Positions 38,573-49,636 of a DNA stretch of 64,000 nucleotides are shown here, piece after piece. Each line of letters opens with the position of its first letter. Position 1 is the first letter of the stretch. Source of the stretch: Macrosoma leucophasiata (lineage: Eukaryota > Arthropoda > Insecta > Lepidoptera > Hedylidae); contig JAWQUS010000030.1 in assembly GCA_036365455.1 (NCBI GenBank), positions 17,318,001-17,382,000 on the forward strand, written 5' to 3'. The notes beneath the pieces are model-generated. The model was given only the letters and a program-made list of their open reading frames with translations, did not search any database and was not told the DNA's origin. A program made the translations under genes and the position numbers.

Positions 38573-39353
38573 TCGTACATTTTTTTATATAATAGATATT
38601 TTGAGTTTTTCTAACTAGATTTACATTATTTCTTGTTGATTTCTTGCTAAATTGTCTAAAATAAGGCAAATAATAATATGGGGAACATGTGACCAAAGCC
38701 TGTTGAGTTGTGTGTTGTTTGTGGGAGCTATAATACCCTTTGCCTGTTCAAATTACCTACTTTTTTATACTACCCTTTTCACCCGACATTGTTTGGATTT
38801 TTTTATCTATTATTTTTTTTTACTGAAAAGTACGCATGTACTTACTTATAACAATTATAATTACTTATAATAAAAAAAATGTAATCAGACATTAGAATTA
38901 TGAACACACAATAATTCGACATTTTTATATAGTTATCACATAAAAGGTAGTTTGTACCCAGGCAATGGGATTATGTTTTCCCACATTTTTTTTTCAGGGA
39001 TTTCAGGGTTTTTGAAAGAAATTGTTTATAAGGAATCATACAGGGCGCTAATCAAAGCCTAAATCCATATATAACACTTTATTCCTTACAGCGGTTTTGT
39101 GGGGCCTGTTTAAGGGTTAAGTTTAATGAGAGATTCCTCTCCATTTGCGCGCGGTAAATATTTTGGTTAATTAAAAAGTTGCCAAGTCTGTCGGTTCTAC
39201 TTTTAGCGTACTTTTTAATAGGGATTACCAAGGAGATTTCAACGTGTGGAGATTAAATCTTCAGAGTGTATTAACACAAATTAAAATGAAAGATCCACAT
39301 ACTTTTTGAACTTATGATTCAAGCTTGACCTAAATAAATGTTATACTAGTTTT
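38573..39353. other. Unassigned AT-rich stretch
   Basis: No repeat, exon or RNA recognised. Confidence 0.4.
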
Positions 39354-39354
39354 A

Positions 39355-39520
39355 TACTGGTGGTAGAGCTTCAGTGACGGAGCTCACGCGCGTTCATTGC
39401 TTTACTTAATCGCTATCGTGTTTCATTCAGTTGGTAATGTACGGTTCTGTGATTTCTGGCACAAAGATATAAAGGGACCTCGAGAGTGAAAACGCATCTA
39501 CACAAAATCTCTAGTTTTTA
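39355..39520 (+). repeat. SINE-like family A, diverged copy
   Basis: 'actggtggtagagcttcagt' with a much altered body. Confidence 0.6.
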
Positions 39521-39628
39521 TCAGAATAAGAAATGTATTTATTCATATAGGGTGACAAACACCACTTAGGTATGATAAGTCAAAGACAAACAAAATAAAT
39601 TAAAGCGAATAACGATATTCTTTCGAGT

Positions 39629-39800
39629 TACTGGTGGTAGAGTTCCAGTGTAAAGACTCGAGGGAGAAAACACCATCGCATTATCTAATCTATCTACCCC
39701 CAAATCGTAGTGTTCAGCACTATCGTCCGTTTAGAAGGTAATGCATAGCCCCGTAATCACAGACATAACAACTAATGTCTCACAATTTTTTCTATTTTTC
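39629..39800 (+). repeat. SINE-like family A, diverged 3'-truncated copy
   Basis: 'actggtggtagagttccagt' and 'gtagtgttcagcactatcg'. Confidence 0.6.
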
Positions 39801-40454
39801 GGATGCATTGACACGCTGCAGTATTTTAGTCCACCTACAGCCAATATAAACTACACCTGTTTTGATGAACTTTGATGTCAACAGCCGCCATTTTGTTCAG
39901 TTCGTAACTGAAACTTTATAATCGAAAAAGTTAAAAACAATTTCTTCACATCAAAACCAACCGTTTAGCGCGAATATGAAACAAATATTGGAATATTTCG
40001 TTAGTAAAAATTTTCATATAATCATTAAGTATTAAACATTGTCGCTTGCCGCTGTCTTACTTAATAGATTTTGACGCGAATGTTTAAACAGATTCAAGAG
40101 GAAGGTGGTACTATGAAAAGTCTGGAATGGTCTATCTCTTAGGGGTAATCCACAATAACCATTATTTATTTTGTTGCTGGGTACATGGTTATTGGTGAAT
40201 GAGGAAGATAGACGAGGCACGAGAGGTTTGTCAGGACCGGGATATCTGGCGCTCTACACTATCCGCCTACCCTGTTAGGGACCTGGCGTGAAGATACATA
40301 CATACATACATGGTTATTACAAGTTAGGTTATTATCCTTTACTTTTTACGAAAAATATTGCCTTATTTGCGAAGCGATTTTAAGCAATATAGCGTTAATC
40401 CGTATCCATTGCGTATTTAATACAGACCAATATGGCTCCTTTAGAGCATGCAAT
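39801..40454. other. Unassigned, with a (TACA)n-tailed repeat at 40225-40315
   Basis: 'gtcaggaccgggatatctgg', 'taccctgttagggacctggc' and a TACA run recur at 45950-46005 and reversed at about 41545-41625, so this is a dispersed repeat of unknown class. Confidence 0.45.
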
Positions 40455-40458
40455 TTAA

Positions 40459-40593
40459 ATGAATATATTCGAAGATATTACAGATTTAAAATGCGTAGAC
40501 AATGCGTTTGCGGTACCGGCCGCGGGACTGGCGGCGCTATTAGCACTCGTGCAAAGCTGGGGCGGGATGCTTGTATTTGAATATATTAGCTGA
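40459..40593 (+). other. GC-rich island with small open frames on both strands
   Basis: The + strand ATG frame reads MNIFEDITDLKCVDNAFAVP, then AAGLAALLALVQSWGGMLVF and a stop after EYIS (44 residues, one hydrophobic span). The minus strand is also open from an ATG at 40664. The island (40495-40570) is far richer in GC than its surroundings. Coding status is undecided. Confidence 0.25.
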
Positions 40594-40815
40594 ATCCCCG
40601 GAGTTCGGTCATTACAAACGTTTGATTTGTAAAATGAGTTGGGTCCAGCTATATTTGCTAACATTCTCGTTATTATTTATTCGACAAACTCCATTTCAAT
40701 CTATAACTCATACAATATCTTTATTTGTGTGGAACTCAGTGGAACCTTAATTAATAGGGCAATGGGGTATAAGTGTAAAAGAGAATAGCTCAAATTTAAA
40801 TAATGGTTAGTAGTG

Positions 40816-40879
40816 AAATCACTGATAAAATTATATTTATAAACTACCATGTTTATAAATATAATTTTATCAGTGATTT
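40816..40879. repeat. Perfect 29-bp-arm hairpin with 6-nt loop
   Basis: AAATCACTGATAAAATTATA... and its exact inverse ending ...TTTTATCAGTGATTT, loop TACCAT. It may be the collapsed core of an inverted-repeat element. Confidence 0.95.
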
Positions 40880-41058
40880 TGACTTTGAAGTTTCGACTGG
40901 TCAACTTCAACTTTACCGTCTCTTCCACATAAATATTTTGTTTTATTGTAAAAGTCTCATAAACCACATAATATCAGTGATCGGTGAATTCATGGGCCAA
41001 AATCACGTGTGATAAATAGTAATTCTCTTCATTGCAAACTTTATAAAACGACTGGTTT

Positions 41059-41349
41059 TTACTGGTGGTAGAGCTCCAGTGACGGAGCTCGCGGGCGTAG
41101 GCACCACCGCATTACCTAATATACTTGCCGCTAAATGGTAGTGTTCAGCACTATCGTGTTCCGGTCAGGTGGTAATGTATTTCAGGCACAGAGGCCATAA
41201 CACCTTGGGCCTCAGGAGTGGCAGCGCATCTGCATTTTGACCTCTGGTCATTGTGTGGGTGTCTATAGGCTGCAGTCATCACTTAACATCAATGTGAACT
41301 GCATGCTTGTTTGCCACTTTTATTACATAAAAAAAAAAAAAAAAAAAAA
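41059..41349 (+). repeat. SINE-like family A, full-length, long poly(A)
   Basis: Complete copy ending 'attacataaa' and about 20 A. The longest A tail among the copies, so probably the youngest here. It carries a small deletion after 'gtggtaatgta'. Confidence 0.75.
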
Positions 41350-41544
41350 GCAAAATCTGATGACAGTTAAAAATTATGACAATGAAGTGACAACCAAAAA
41401 TCCCATAATATTTTACAAATTTCACCAAATGAATACTCCAAAATAAAGAAAATAGACATGTTTATAAAAAGTAGAATGGAATGATGTTTACAAGGCCGAA
41501 GATACGGCCCTCCTAACAACCAGACGTTCTCCGGTTTCGTATGT

Positions 41545-41625
41545 ATGTACGTGTGTATTTTCACGCCAAGTCCCTTACGGGGTAGGCAGACAGTATGGTG
41601 CGCCAGATATCCCGGTATCGATTTC
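41545..41625 (-). repeat. Dispersed (TACA)n-tailed repeat, reversed
   Basis: 'atgtatgtacgtgtg', 'cacgccaagtcccttacggg' and 'ggcgcaccatac' in inverse. Related to 40225-40315 and 45950-46005. Confidence 0.45.
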
Positions 41626-41759
41626 GTGTTTACCAATTTCAAGTGCTTTTGTGCAATACTATTGTGACCATTGTGACAGCCTTTTCTATTGTGTGTTTAT
41701 TCTTTTAATATTTCGTTTTTAGAGTGTACATATTGTGTAAGTTATTTTAGTTCATATTT

Positions 41760-41965
41760 TTCTAGTTTAGTTTTATGCCGGGTGGCGGTGGTGCGGTCGC
41801 GGTGGTTCATCCGTACTTGTACCTAATCGAGTGACTTGCTCTCTCTGTTCTCAGACGCGTTGTTTTCAAAATGAACGTGGCTTGAAAATTCATTATGGCA
41901 GGATGCACAAGGGACATATTATTAATGAATTATCACATGACGGGGTAGAATTCTCGACTACGTAG
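41760..41965 (+). pseudogene. Zinc-finger-like fragment, probable LINE ORF
   Basis: The frame CSQTRCFQNERGLKIHYGRM followed by HKGHIINELSHDG has a C2H2-like C..C/H...H arrangement. The 'NERGLKIH..RMH' wording is known from LINE-encoded zinc fingers. No longer ORF is present. Flanking diverged repeats at 41970-42280, 42560-42780 and 43210-43400 share 'cttgctaactcgtcagtg'-like sequence and may belong to the same element. Confidence 0.4.
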
Positions 41966-41969
41966 CTCT

Positions 41970-42282
41970 CGGATAGTCATGTACCGACTTGAAATAAATA
42001 CATTTACTGCCAGCATTTACGTACCAGCAAAATTAAATAGGATGGTTTTTCAATTTCAAAACTTTAAAAAAAATGTCAGAAATTTACATCCGCAAAATTT
42101 TGTTTTGGAAAATTTTCGAAAATCAAACTGTGCTGAAATTTCGTTGTACGAATGGGCTTGCTAACTGGTCTGTTTTAGTTCAAAATGTCGGCGTGCAGTT
42201 TTTAATTGACACTATCAGTCACTATCTATTTACAGTACATTTTTTCGACTTAAAATGCTTCATCACGGATTTGAGTGTATAG
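41970..42282 (+). repeat. Diverged dispersed repeat (three local copies)
   Basis: 'caaaatgtcggcgtgcagtt' and 'tttaattgacactatcag' recur at 42560-42780 and, more diverged, at 43210-43400. Confidence 0.5.
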
Positions 42283-42373
42283 TGTTTGGGTAGACTTAGT
42301 TAGTGCTTTCTTGAATTTCTGAGGTTTGTAAGATGTTAGGTGTGAAATCTATAGTAAAATAATAGGTGTGTAA

Positions 42374-42523
42374 GGACTTCGGTAGCTCAGTTGGAAGAGC
42401 GGCTGGACTAGATTCCCAGTGGCCGCGAGTTCGAGTCTCGCCTGAAGTCAAATTTTTCTTTCCATTTTTCCTTAAAATATATTTCACAAGCATGTGTTAA
42501 TGCGAAATAATATTTAAAAAAAA
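42374..42523 (+). repeat. tRNA-like family C copy, forward
   Basis: 'ggacttcggtagctcagttg', then 'gagcggctggactagattcc' and the T arm 'gcgagttcgagtctcgc'. It is followed by the family tail 'tttttctttccatttttcc' and 'aagcatgtgttaatgcgaaa'. The cloverleaf is intact except for an irregular anticodon arm. The 5' flank shared by the 8.6-9.1 kb copies is absent, so this copy starts at the tRNA-like head, as a SINE would. Confidence 0.7.
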
Positions 42524-42820
42524 ACAATTATTAACAAAGGCACCGAAAACATAATCTACATATGCATCCTTTATTTTCAACTGTAATTTGGATTTTTTTT
42601 GTAAATCAAACAGTACTGAAATTTTGTTGTACGAAATGTACGAATGGGTATTTTAACTTGCTAACTCGTCAGTGTTTTATTTCAAAATGTCGGCGTGCAG
42701 TTTTTAATTGACACTGTCGCCGCCTGAAATGGACCAGTGTATAATTGAATTTGTTAATCGGTCTACGGTTTTCAATATAACTTTGTAATACGTTTAATTT
42801 TTTTATGGCTTTTGGGTTTT

Positions 42821-43066
42821 GCTAGATCTCCAGTGACGGAACTCGCGGGCGTAGGCACCACCGCATTACCTAATACACTTGCCGCTAAATGGTAGTGTTC
42901 AGCACTATCGTGTTCCGGTCAGGTGGTTACGGTACGGCCCTGTAATTTCCGGCACAGAGGCATAACACCTAGCCCTCAGAAGTGGTAACGCATCTGCATT
43001 TTGACCTCTGGTCTTTGTGTAAGTGTCTATAGGCAGCAGTCATCACTTGACATCAATGTGAAAAAC
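42821..43066 (+). repeat. SINE-like family A, copy lacking both ends
   Basis: 'gatctccagtgacggaactc' to 'tgacatcaatgtgaaaaac'. Confidence 0.65.
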
Positions 43067-43572
43067 ATTAAAGTAGATATTGATCAAATATATAGGGATA
43101 CTTTTAGATAAGTAGGAACACTGTGTTAATCTGTAATTTAAACAAAATAATGTTTAACAACTATTTGTATCAACACCTAACATGGAAATTCAGAAAATTT
43201 CCGAATATTCAGAAAATTTCTGAAAATATATCCAGGTATTTACATCAAATTTAGTCGGAATATTAAATTTCAACTTGCTAGCTCGTCAGTGTCTTTGTTT
43301 AAATTTCGGTTTGTAGTTTTTAATTAAGACTGTCGTTGACTGTAACGGGCTGGTGACAGTTCGATTGAAATTGTTAATCGGACGGGTTTTAATATAAATT
43401 GTTAAAGGTTTTATTTATTTTGGGAGCTCTCATTGATTACTGCTGATCATAGATAAAAGCACCAATGATATTAGACGGGAATCGAGTGGCAAGGAATAGC
43501 GATCAATCCAAAAAATATCGATTTCGAGATCGATTCGAATCGAAGTGTGATATTAATCGATATACAAAAAAG

Positions 43573-43988
43573 TCTGCCTCGGCAGCCTAGTGGTAGCAGG
43601 CCACTACTACTACGCTGAGTTCCTGGGTTCGATTCCCGGGTAGGGGGTTATCAGAGATAATGGTGAAAAAGCCTTTATCTCTGGTTCTATTGGGATTTAA
43701 CGTTTTCGTAGGTTTTCGCGAAATGTCGGGTGTATGAAGAAGTTTGGGAGTGTTATATACGCGAGAAAATCCGCAAGTTTAATTTCTACAATGTATTGGG
43801 ATTTTTTCCATTTTCTGGAAATTTCCCAGTACCTCAAAGTTTGGTAATGTGCCCGGAGATGTCAACAGGCTCGCCACCTGTTACATGGGCCAAAACGTAA
43901 CCGGCGAATCGTGGGTGTTTGCATGTATGCTTGAATGCATGCATTTATCTCTGCCTACCCCTTCGGGGATTACAGGCGTGAAGTTACA
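43573..43988 (+). repeat. SINE family B copy with a nested 96-bp insertion
   Basis: Complete head with A box CAGCCTAGTGG-like and B box GGTTCGATTCC, and a full body. At 43699-43794 it is interrupted by a fragment carrying 'acgcgagaaaatccgcaagt'. The fragment is flanked by a perfect 10-bp duplication ATTGGGATTT (43689-43698 and 43795-43804). Confidence 0.75.
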
Positions 43989-44235
43989 AAAAAGTCGACC
44001 CATAAAATCTTACGACGACCAAAAAGTGCTTTATTAGGTATGGGAATAATATCATGTCATAATTCACTATGGCGAGAATTTATCATTTATATTGCTGTTA
44101 TTGAAAAAAAAAATCGAATCTCGATCTTTTAGAGTGGAGTATTGATTCATTGAATCGATCCAGTACTGAGAATCGATCACGTATATTATTATTTTTTGGT
44201 CCAAAACACCGATGATTAATCGATTTCAAATCTCT

Positions 44236-44508
44236 ATCGTTAGGTCGTCGGTCCATTTTGTAGGGACTGCTTACGCTTCGGTTTCAGATACGCGGTCGCC
44301 ACTCAAGAACACTTCTGCCCCAGCGGCCGCCAATTCTTCGGGCTATGTGCCCTGCCCACTGTCACTTGAGTCTCGCTATTCGGTGAGCTATGTCGGTATT
44401 TCTGATTGTATCTAGCAGAGACACCAAGCAAAGCTCTCTTCATTGCTCAATGTGTAACCTTGAGCCTTCTTATAAGGCCCATGGTGAGTGACCACGTTTC
44501 TGTTCCAT
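44236..44508 (-). pseudogene. RTE-type LINE C-terminal fragment, reversed (family R)
   Basis: 'cacttgagtctcgctattcg' and 'cttcttataaggcccatgg' are the inverse of the RTE C-terminal segment. It is cut at its end by a family A copy that begins at 44511. Confidence 0.6.
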
Positions 44509-44510
44509 AT

Positions 44511-44790
44511 GTGGTGGTAGAGCTCCAGCTGACGGAGCTCGCGGGCGTAGGCACCACCGCATTACCTAATATACCTACTTGCCGCTAAATGGTAGTGTTC
44601 AGCATTATCGTGTTCCGGTTAGATGGTAATGTACAGCCTTGTAATTTCCGGCACAGAGGCATAGGCCTCAGGAGTGGTAACGAATCTGCATTTTGACCTT
44701 AGTCTTTGTGTAGGTGTCTATAGGCTGTAGTCATCAATTAACATCGATGTGAACTGCCCGCATGTTTGCCAAATCCATTATGAAAAAAAA
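44511..44790 (+). repeat. SINE-like family A, full-length copy
   Basis: 'gtggtggtagagctccagct' to 'atccattatgaaaaaaaaag'. Confidence 0.7.
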
Positions 44791-45424
44791 AGTTTGAACG
44801 CCTAGTTTGGTTAAATGCCAGCACTCAGATAAATGTATTTAACCTCTGCCTACCCCATCTGATAAAGAAACAGGCGTGAAGTTTCTTTAATTTACAAACG
44901 AATCGTAACAACGCGTCTTGCGCTGTCGATGCGGTAAAAAATAAAATTAAAAATATTACAATACAAAAGGAAATGAATTTCCACTGATAAGCCTCTTTTG
45001 ATGGCAGTCGCCATTCATATTTCAACGAGTTTAAATGCCAGGTTATAAACAACGAACAATGTTTTATATTTTGTTTTGTACTTGTACATTTTTATGTGAG
45101 TAATTAAAATAAAATAAAAAATACTTATAATGAAAATACATTTGATAATTTTGGAGAATAATTTAGGAAAATGAATAGATATTTGATATTTAAAATCAAT
45201 TGAAGGCGTTTAGAGGAGATTCTTCCGCTAGTCAGTCGACCGAACATAACTCGCCAACCTTCCCATGCCCCCACCAACCTGGTTATATGGGCCGAATCTC
45301 GGGAACAGCGCGCACGAACCGCTCCTCGTTTTTAAATTGTCGCGCGCACATGTGATCTCGACTCCCTACAAGTTCTTTACCATCTGTGTTTGCCTCAGTG
45401 TTTGCCTACGTAACGTAGTAACAA

Positions 45425-45632
45425 TAACCTGGGATGGGTCCCGCGATAAAACTACTGCCCGTGCGATCGCCAATCCGTGGCAATTATGGCATATTCTCCC
45501 CTAATTAAATGTTTAACCAGCAATTCAAATTGATGGTAAGTGAATACTGCAGATAGACATCTACACAAAAACAAGTGGACACAATGCAGATGTGTTGCCA
45601 CCCCTGAGACTACAGTGGTTATGTCTCTGTTT
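45425..45632. repeat. Dispersed repeat piece plus reversed family A fragment
   Basis: 45425-45505 matches part of 22306-22562 ('gcgataaaactactgcc', 'gcgatcgccaatccgtggc'). About 45525-45632 is a reversed family A piece ('cacaatgcagatgtgttgcc'). Confidence 0.5.
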
Positions 45633-45728
45633 TTACTTCATGCTTGTTTGCGTATGTTACCAACATTTAAACGTAAACCCAAAAATGGAATTAAAATTTT
45701 AAGCGGAATACTAACAGTTTATTTTTAG

Positions 45729-45904
45729 ATTGTACCATTACAACAGATTGTGCCGTACCAATAGATATAGTCACAGAAAAACCGGGTCAGGACTCAAATC
45801 CCGTACCAGTCATATTTCCGATGATACCAAATAAAGAGCCTTTAGTGAGAAGAAAAAGATTTAAAACTGTGAAATTACTTGACGTAATTGAAAAACTACT
45901 GTAA
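45729..45904 (+). CDS. Terminal coding exon of an unrecognised gene
   Basis: Acceptor 'cagtttatttttag' is followed by an open frame in phase 2 (AT|TGT). It encodes CTITTDCAVPIDIVTEKPGQ, then DSNPVPVIFPMIPNKEPLVR and RKRFKTVKLLDVIEKLL, stop. AATAAA follows 31 bp later (45935-45940). The good pyrimidine-rich acceptor, natural amino-acid mix and close poly(A) signal support a real terminal exon. Upstream exons should lie on the + strand, before 45.7 kb, but I could not find one with confidence. The two cysteines near the start suggest a secreted protein; this is speculative. A processed fragment is the alternative. Confidence 0.45.
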
Positions 45905-45934
45905 TGATGCAAAATAGATTCCTTTTATATTTTA

Positions 45935-45940
45935 AATAAA
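45935..45940 (+). terminator. Poly(A) signal for the 45729-45904 exon
   Basis: AATAAA, 31 bp after the stop codon. Confidence 0.4.
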
Positions 45941-46021
45941 ATACACACTCTCTGCCTACCCCGTTAGGGACCTGGCGTGAAGTTACATACATACATACAT
46001 AAATGATATGATTATTAAAAT

Positions 46022-46450
46022 ACTTCAAACACGACTGTGATTCACTGCCACTTGAGTCTCGCTATTCGGTGAGTTATGTCGGCAACTTTGGTTCTCATGC
46101 GGATATCCTCATTTCTGATCGATCTCGCATAGCTCTCTCCATTGCTCTCTGAGTGAACTTGAGCTTTTTTATGAGGCTTATAGCAGAGAATATGTAATAA
46201 TACTGCGTATAGAATGGACACCTCGACGTCCCGCCCGATTTCCCCGCATCAACCAACCTCCTCCCCTCTTATGGGCGACGGTTGGTATTTTCTACGTGCT
46301 ATGCACACAGGTGCACGTGTAAATACACGTCACTGATTGATGTCTGTGTAATAGAGACCAAATTAAGCGTTTATATGGAATTTTGGCGTATTGTCCGCGG
46401 TGTGCCTATAGTGAGCGACCACAATTCTGTCCCATGACTGTGATTATACG
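46022..46450 (-). pseudogene. RTE-type LINE fragment, reversed, split by the 220-bp element
   Basis: 'cacttgagtctcgctattcg' to 'tttatgaggctta', then the inserted element at 46184-46404, then RTE sequence resumes at 'agtgagcgaccacaattctg'. Confidence 0.65.
46184..46404 (+). mobile_element. ~220-bp element with 7-bp flanking repeats (copy 3)
   Basis: CAGAGAATATG to GTCCGCGGTGTG. Flanked by CTTATAG (46177-46183) and CCTATAG (46405-46411). It is inserted in an RTE fragment, which makes the borders clear. Confidence 0.7.
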
Positions 46451-47142
46451 AGCAATAATCACATTATTACATTGAATTACTTTCAATCCGAGGATCGAAC
46501 CCAAGACCAGTGCCCTAACAGAGGACGTTAACTACTCGTATGTATGATTGTACAGAAGAATTGACCTCTGCCTACCCCTTCGCAAAACACGGGCGTCAAG
46601 TATCGTTATACAAATATATTAACGTTGTTTATAAAATCTGTTTTTAATCTAAAACTTTACAAAAGTGTAACCCGAGATCGAGAGTGTAGACTCGATGCAG
46701 ATTCATCTGGCTTCAAAGTTTTGCTAGAGAAAACTGCTGATATATAAACTTGGATTAAAAATCGTTGGGAACGCTTCAAGAAGTAGCGCTAGTTAGTCTC
46801 AGATTAAAACTATTTCCAGTAATACGGAATGAATGCGATGAACCGTGAGGCTCCATCAAAACTTATATAAAGGGTCTTTGAAATCTTATGCCGTCTTTTC
46901 ACAATTGTCCGAGTGACGGCGAGAGGTGGCGAGACTTGAATTTGCTTATGTTTAGTATGTAAATATGCTTTACACTATGAGCAGTATATGCATTCATATG
47001 AAACAAAACAATCTAGTAACTATCATTATCATTTTAGCCGAAAGGCTGCCACTACTGAAAAAAAGCCCCCCACTAAAGATGAGTCCTATTGCATGCAGTT
47101 AAAATAAAGGTAAGTGAATACTGTAGTCTATAAACATTATCT
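46451..47142. other. Unassigned, with SINE tail remnants
   Basis: A tRNA-like reversed piece ('gaggatcgaacccaagacc') is at about 46490 and a SINE B tail remnant ('cctctgcctaccccttcg') at about 46564. No exon is recognised. Confidence 0.4.
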
Positions 47143-47527
47143 TATATACTTGCCGCTAAATGGTAGTGTTCAGCACTATCGTGATCCGGTCAGGTGGTAA
47201 TGTACGGCCCTGTTATTTCCGGCACAGAGACATAACACCTTAGGCCTCAGGAGTGGTAACGCATCTACATTTTGACCTTGGTCTTTGTATGGGTGTCTAT
47301 AGGCTGCAGTCATCACTTAACATCAATGTGAACTGCAAGCTTGTTTACCATAAACATAACATTTAAAAAAAAATGACCACGTAACGCAGAGGCCTAAACA
47401 CCTCATGAATGGCAATGCATCTATGTATATTGAAATCGCTGGCTTTCATTGAACATGTATAGGCTTCAGTATTTTAGTACCGTCAATGTTAACTGTATGC
47501 TTGCCAATTCCATGACATAAAAAAATG
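47143..47527 (+). repeat. Two family A pieces in tandem
   Basis: 47143-47370 lacks the head but keeps 'gccgctaaatggtagtgttc' to the A tail. 47372-47527 is a more diverged copy ('cgcagaggcctaaacacctc'). Confidence 0.6.
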
Positions 47528-47861
47528 AAAAACCACTGAAAGAAACTAAATAGTAAAGATACTTTAAATAAACGCGAGGAAAATCTGCAAATATAGGTTT
47601 TATACAGCTTGTTATTAGTGTAAAAGTGTTTTACTTCGCTGAATGAATTTGAAACTGCAAAGATTGAAAGAAATTTCTTTTAATTCTTAATAGCATTTTC
47701 TTAGTGTATCGGAAAATTTCGATCTCAGTACACGGAAAACGACTGGTGCATTTCTTTTTGAAAGACTCCATTTTTCTCGAAATTATGTAACCTGATAAAT
47801 TAAACTATAAACTAAACTCGTCATTAGCTTTGTAATTTGTAATACTTCCTGGACCTTTAAT

Positions 47862-47925
47862 TCTTTAAAAGGTGCTAGTGTGTGATTGGTAGATCTTTAA
47901 AAGGTGCTAGTGTGTGATTGGTAGA
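47862..47925. repeat. Perfect 32-bp tandem duplication
   Basis: TCTTTAAAAGGTGCTAGTGT plus GTGATTGGTAGA occurs twice, at 47862-47893 and 47894-47925, without a difference. Confidence 0.9.
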
Positions 47926-48177
47926 TGTTGTAATGATAATCTCACTTCTTCGAGATTTCTAACGTGGAGGTGTTGATTATTGATATCGGATTTTCGATAT
48001 TGATCAATAGAGTGTTCACACCGTCTCGAAACGTGTACGTAATAATTTCATAATGAATTAATAGTTAATAATTACCGAACTATTGAATAAAGAAGACTAA
48101 CAATGAAGGTAAGAAAGCAGTATAATTTTCACAACAATATTATTAAACTGCTCTTTTAACTGACTTCGAAAAAGGAG

Positions 48178-48600
48178 GAGGTTCTCAATTCGTCCGGATC
48201 TTTTTTTTTTGTTTTTTTTTATATATGTTCCCCTATAATTTTAAATATTCGAAAACGCCTATACCGATTTCGATAATTTTGGTTTCGTTTGATAGGGTGT
48301 GCCTCCCAGTTGGTCCCATTGTAACCGTGTCAATATGTGATGATGGGATCCTGGAGAAATCGAGGGAACTCTTCAAATTTCATAGCACACTTGAAAGATT
48401 TCGATATTGTTCTTAATAATAATGTTCCGTGCCTTGTGGCCGCATACCTCACAGGTGGGCCCATTGTCACCATGACAAGATGTGATGATGGGATCCTGGA
48501 GCAATCGAGGAAACTCTTCAAATTTCATAGCACACTTGAAAGATTTCGATATTTTTTATATTATAACATTGGTCCGTGTGTTTGCTTTCGGAAGGCACAA
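48178..48600 (+). repeat. Dispersed repeat, two tandem copies
   Basis: 'gtgatgatgggatcctggag' with 'ctcttcaaatttcatagcac' and 'acttgaaagatttcgatat' occurs at about 48337 and 48481, and again at 49199-49262. In the first copy it follows an 'aaaaaggaggaggttctcaa' module. Frames across it are open by chance. Confidence 0.6.
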
Positions 48601-49079
48601 TTTGCTGAAGTGGAACTGATGATGAAGACTATATATGGTATCTTCTTAGTTGAAATACCTACTTTTACTGTAATAATACTAAGTACCTGGTTGACCGAGC
48701 TTCGCTCCGTAGCGATTTTTGAAAATTATATTTAGTATGAATTGCATAAAGAAGAAATATGAATAAAAACAATTGATTTTTTTGGTCTAACCTCAAATCA
48801 AACACTTCTTCTTTGCTAAAAATACGACTAACGTTGGTAGACTAATGGTTCTTCTATTCATCAATAGATGGCGTAAGTCGTCGGTTATGAAGAAAATTTA
48901 TTATTAACTCGGAACCGAGCTTTTCTTGGACCTGGAACCTAAATAAATCGATTTCTTGACCCGAAAAACCCCTAATCTGTAAGTTTCAAGAAAATCGTTG
49001 TAGCCGTTTCCGAGATCTTGATTATATATACATATATACAAGAATTGTTCGTTTAAAGGTATTAGATAATAGTTACTCG

Positions 49080-49262
49080 TTTGTTTAAAACATTGTTATT
49101 ATAAACCGCGATTGTTCGAAAATGCCTGAACCAATTTGGATATGTTTTTTGTTTTGGTATACCCCACCTCACAGGTGGGCCCCTTGTCACCATGTCAAGA
49201 TGTGATTATAGGATCCTGGAGAAATCGAGGGAACTACTCAAATTTCATAGCACACTTGAAAG
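49080..49262 (+). repeat. Third copy of the 48178-48600 repeat
   Basis: 'cctcacaggtgggcccc', 'ggatcctggagaaatcgagg' and 'catagcacacttgaaagg', running directly into the GAT-rich array. Confidence 0.6.
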
Positions 49263-49636
49263 GAGATGATGATGGAGGTGATGATGGTGGAGGTGATGAT
49301 GTTGATAGAGGTGGTAATGATGAGAGGTGATGATGACCGTGGTGATGATGGTGATGACGGTGGAGATGATGATGATTGAGGTGAAAATGATAAAGGTGAT
49401 GATGAAGATGATTATGATGGAGGGGATGATGATGGAGGAGATGATGATCAAGGTGATGATGACGACGGTGGTCATGATGATGGAGATGATAATGATGAAG
49501 GTGATGATGTAGGTGATGATGATGGAGGTGATGATGGAGGTGATGATGATGGAGGTGATGATGATGTAGGTGATGATGATGGAGGTGATGATGATGGAGG
49601 TGATGATGATGGAGGTGACGATGATTAAAGTGATGA
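49262..49636. repeat. GAT/GGT-rich minisatellite
   Basis: About 375 bp of imperfect GGTGATGATGATGGA units, most regular at 49500-49620 with a 15-bp period. Both strands are open by composition (Asp/Gly or His/Ile/Met-rich), so apparent ORFs here are not evidence of a gene. Confidence 0.9.

Noticed and set aside
48290..49262. CRISPR-like spaced repeats
   Set aside because: Three copies of a dispersed eukaryotic repeat with unequal spacing and diverged text, in animal DNA.
49245..49512. Overlapping open frames in the GAT-rich stretch
   Set aside because: Simple-sequence array; openness on both strands is due to the repeat unit.
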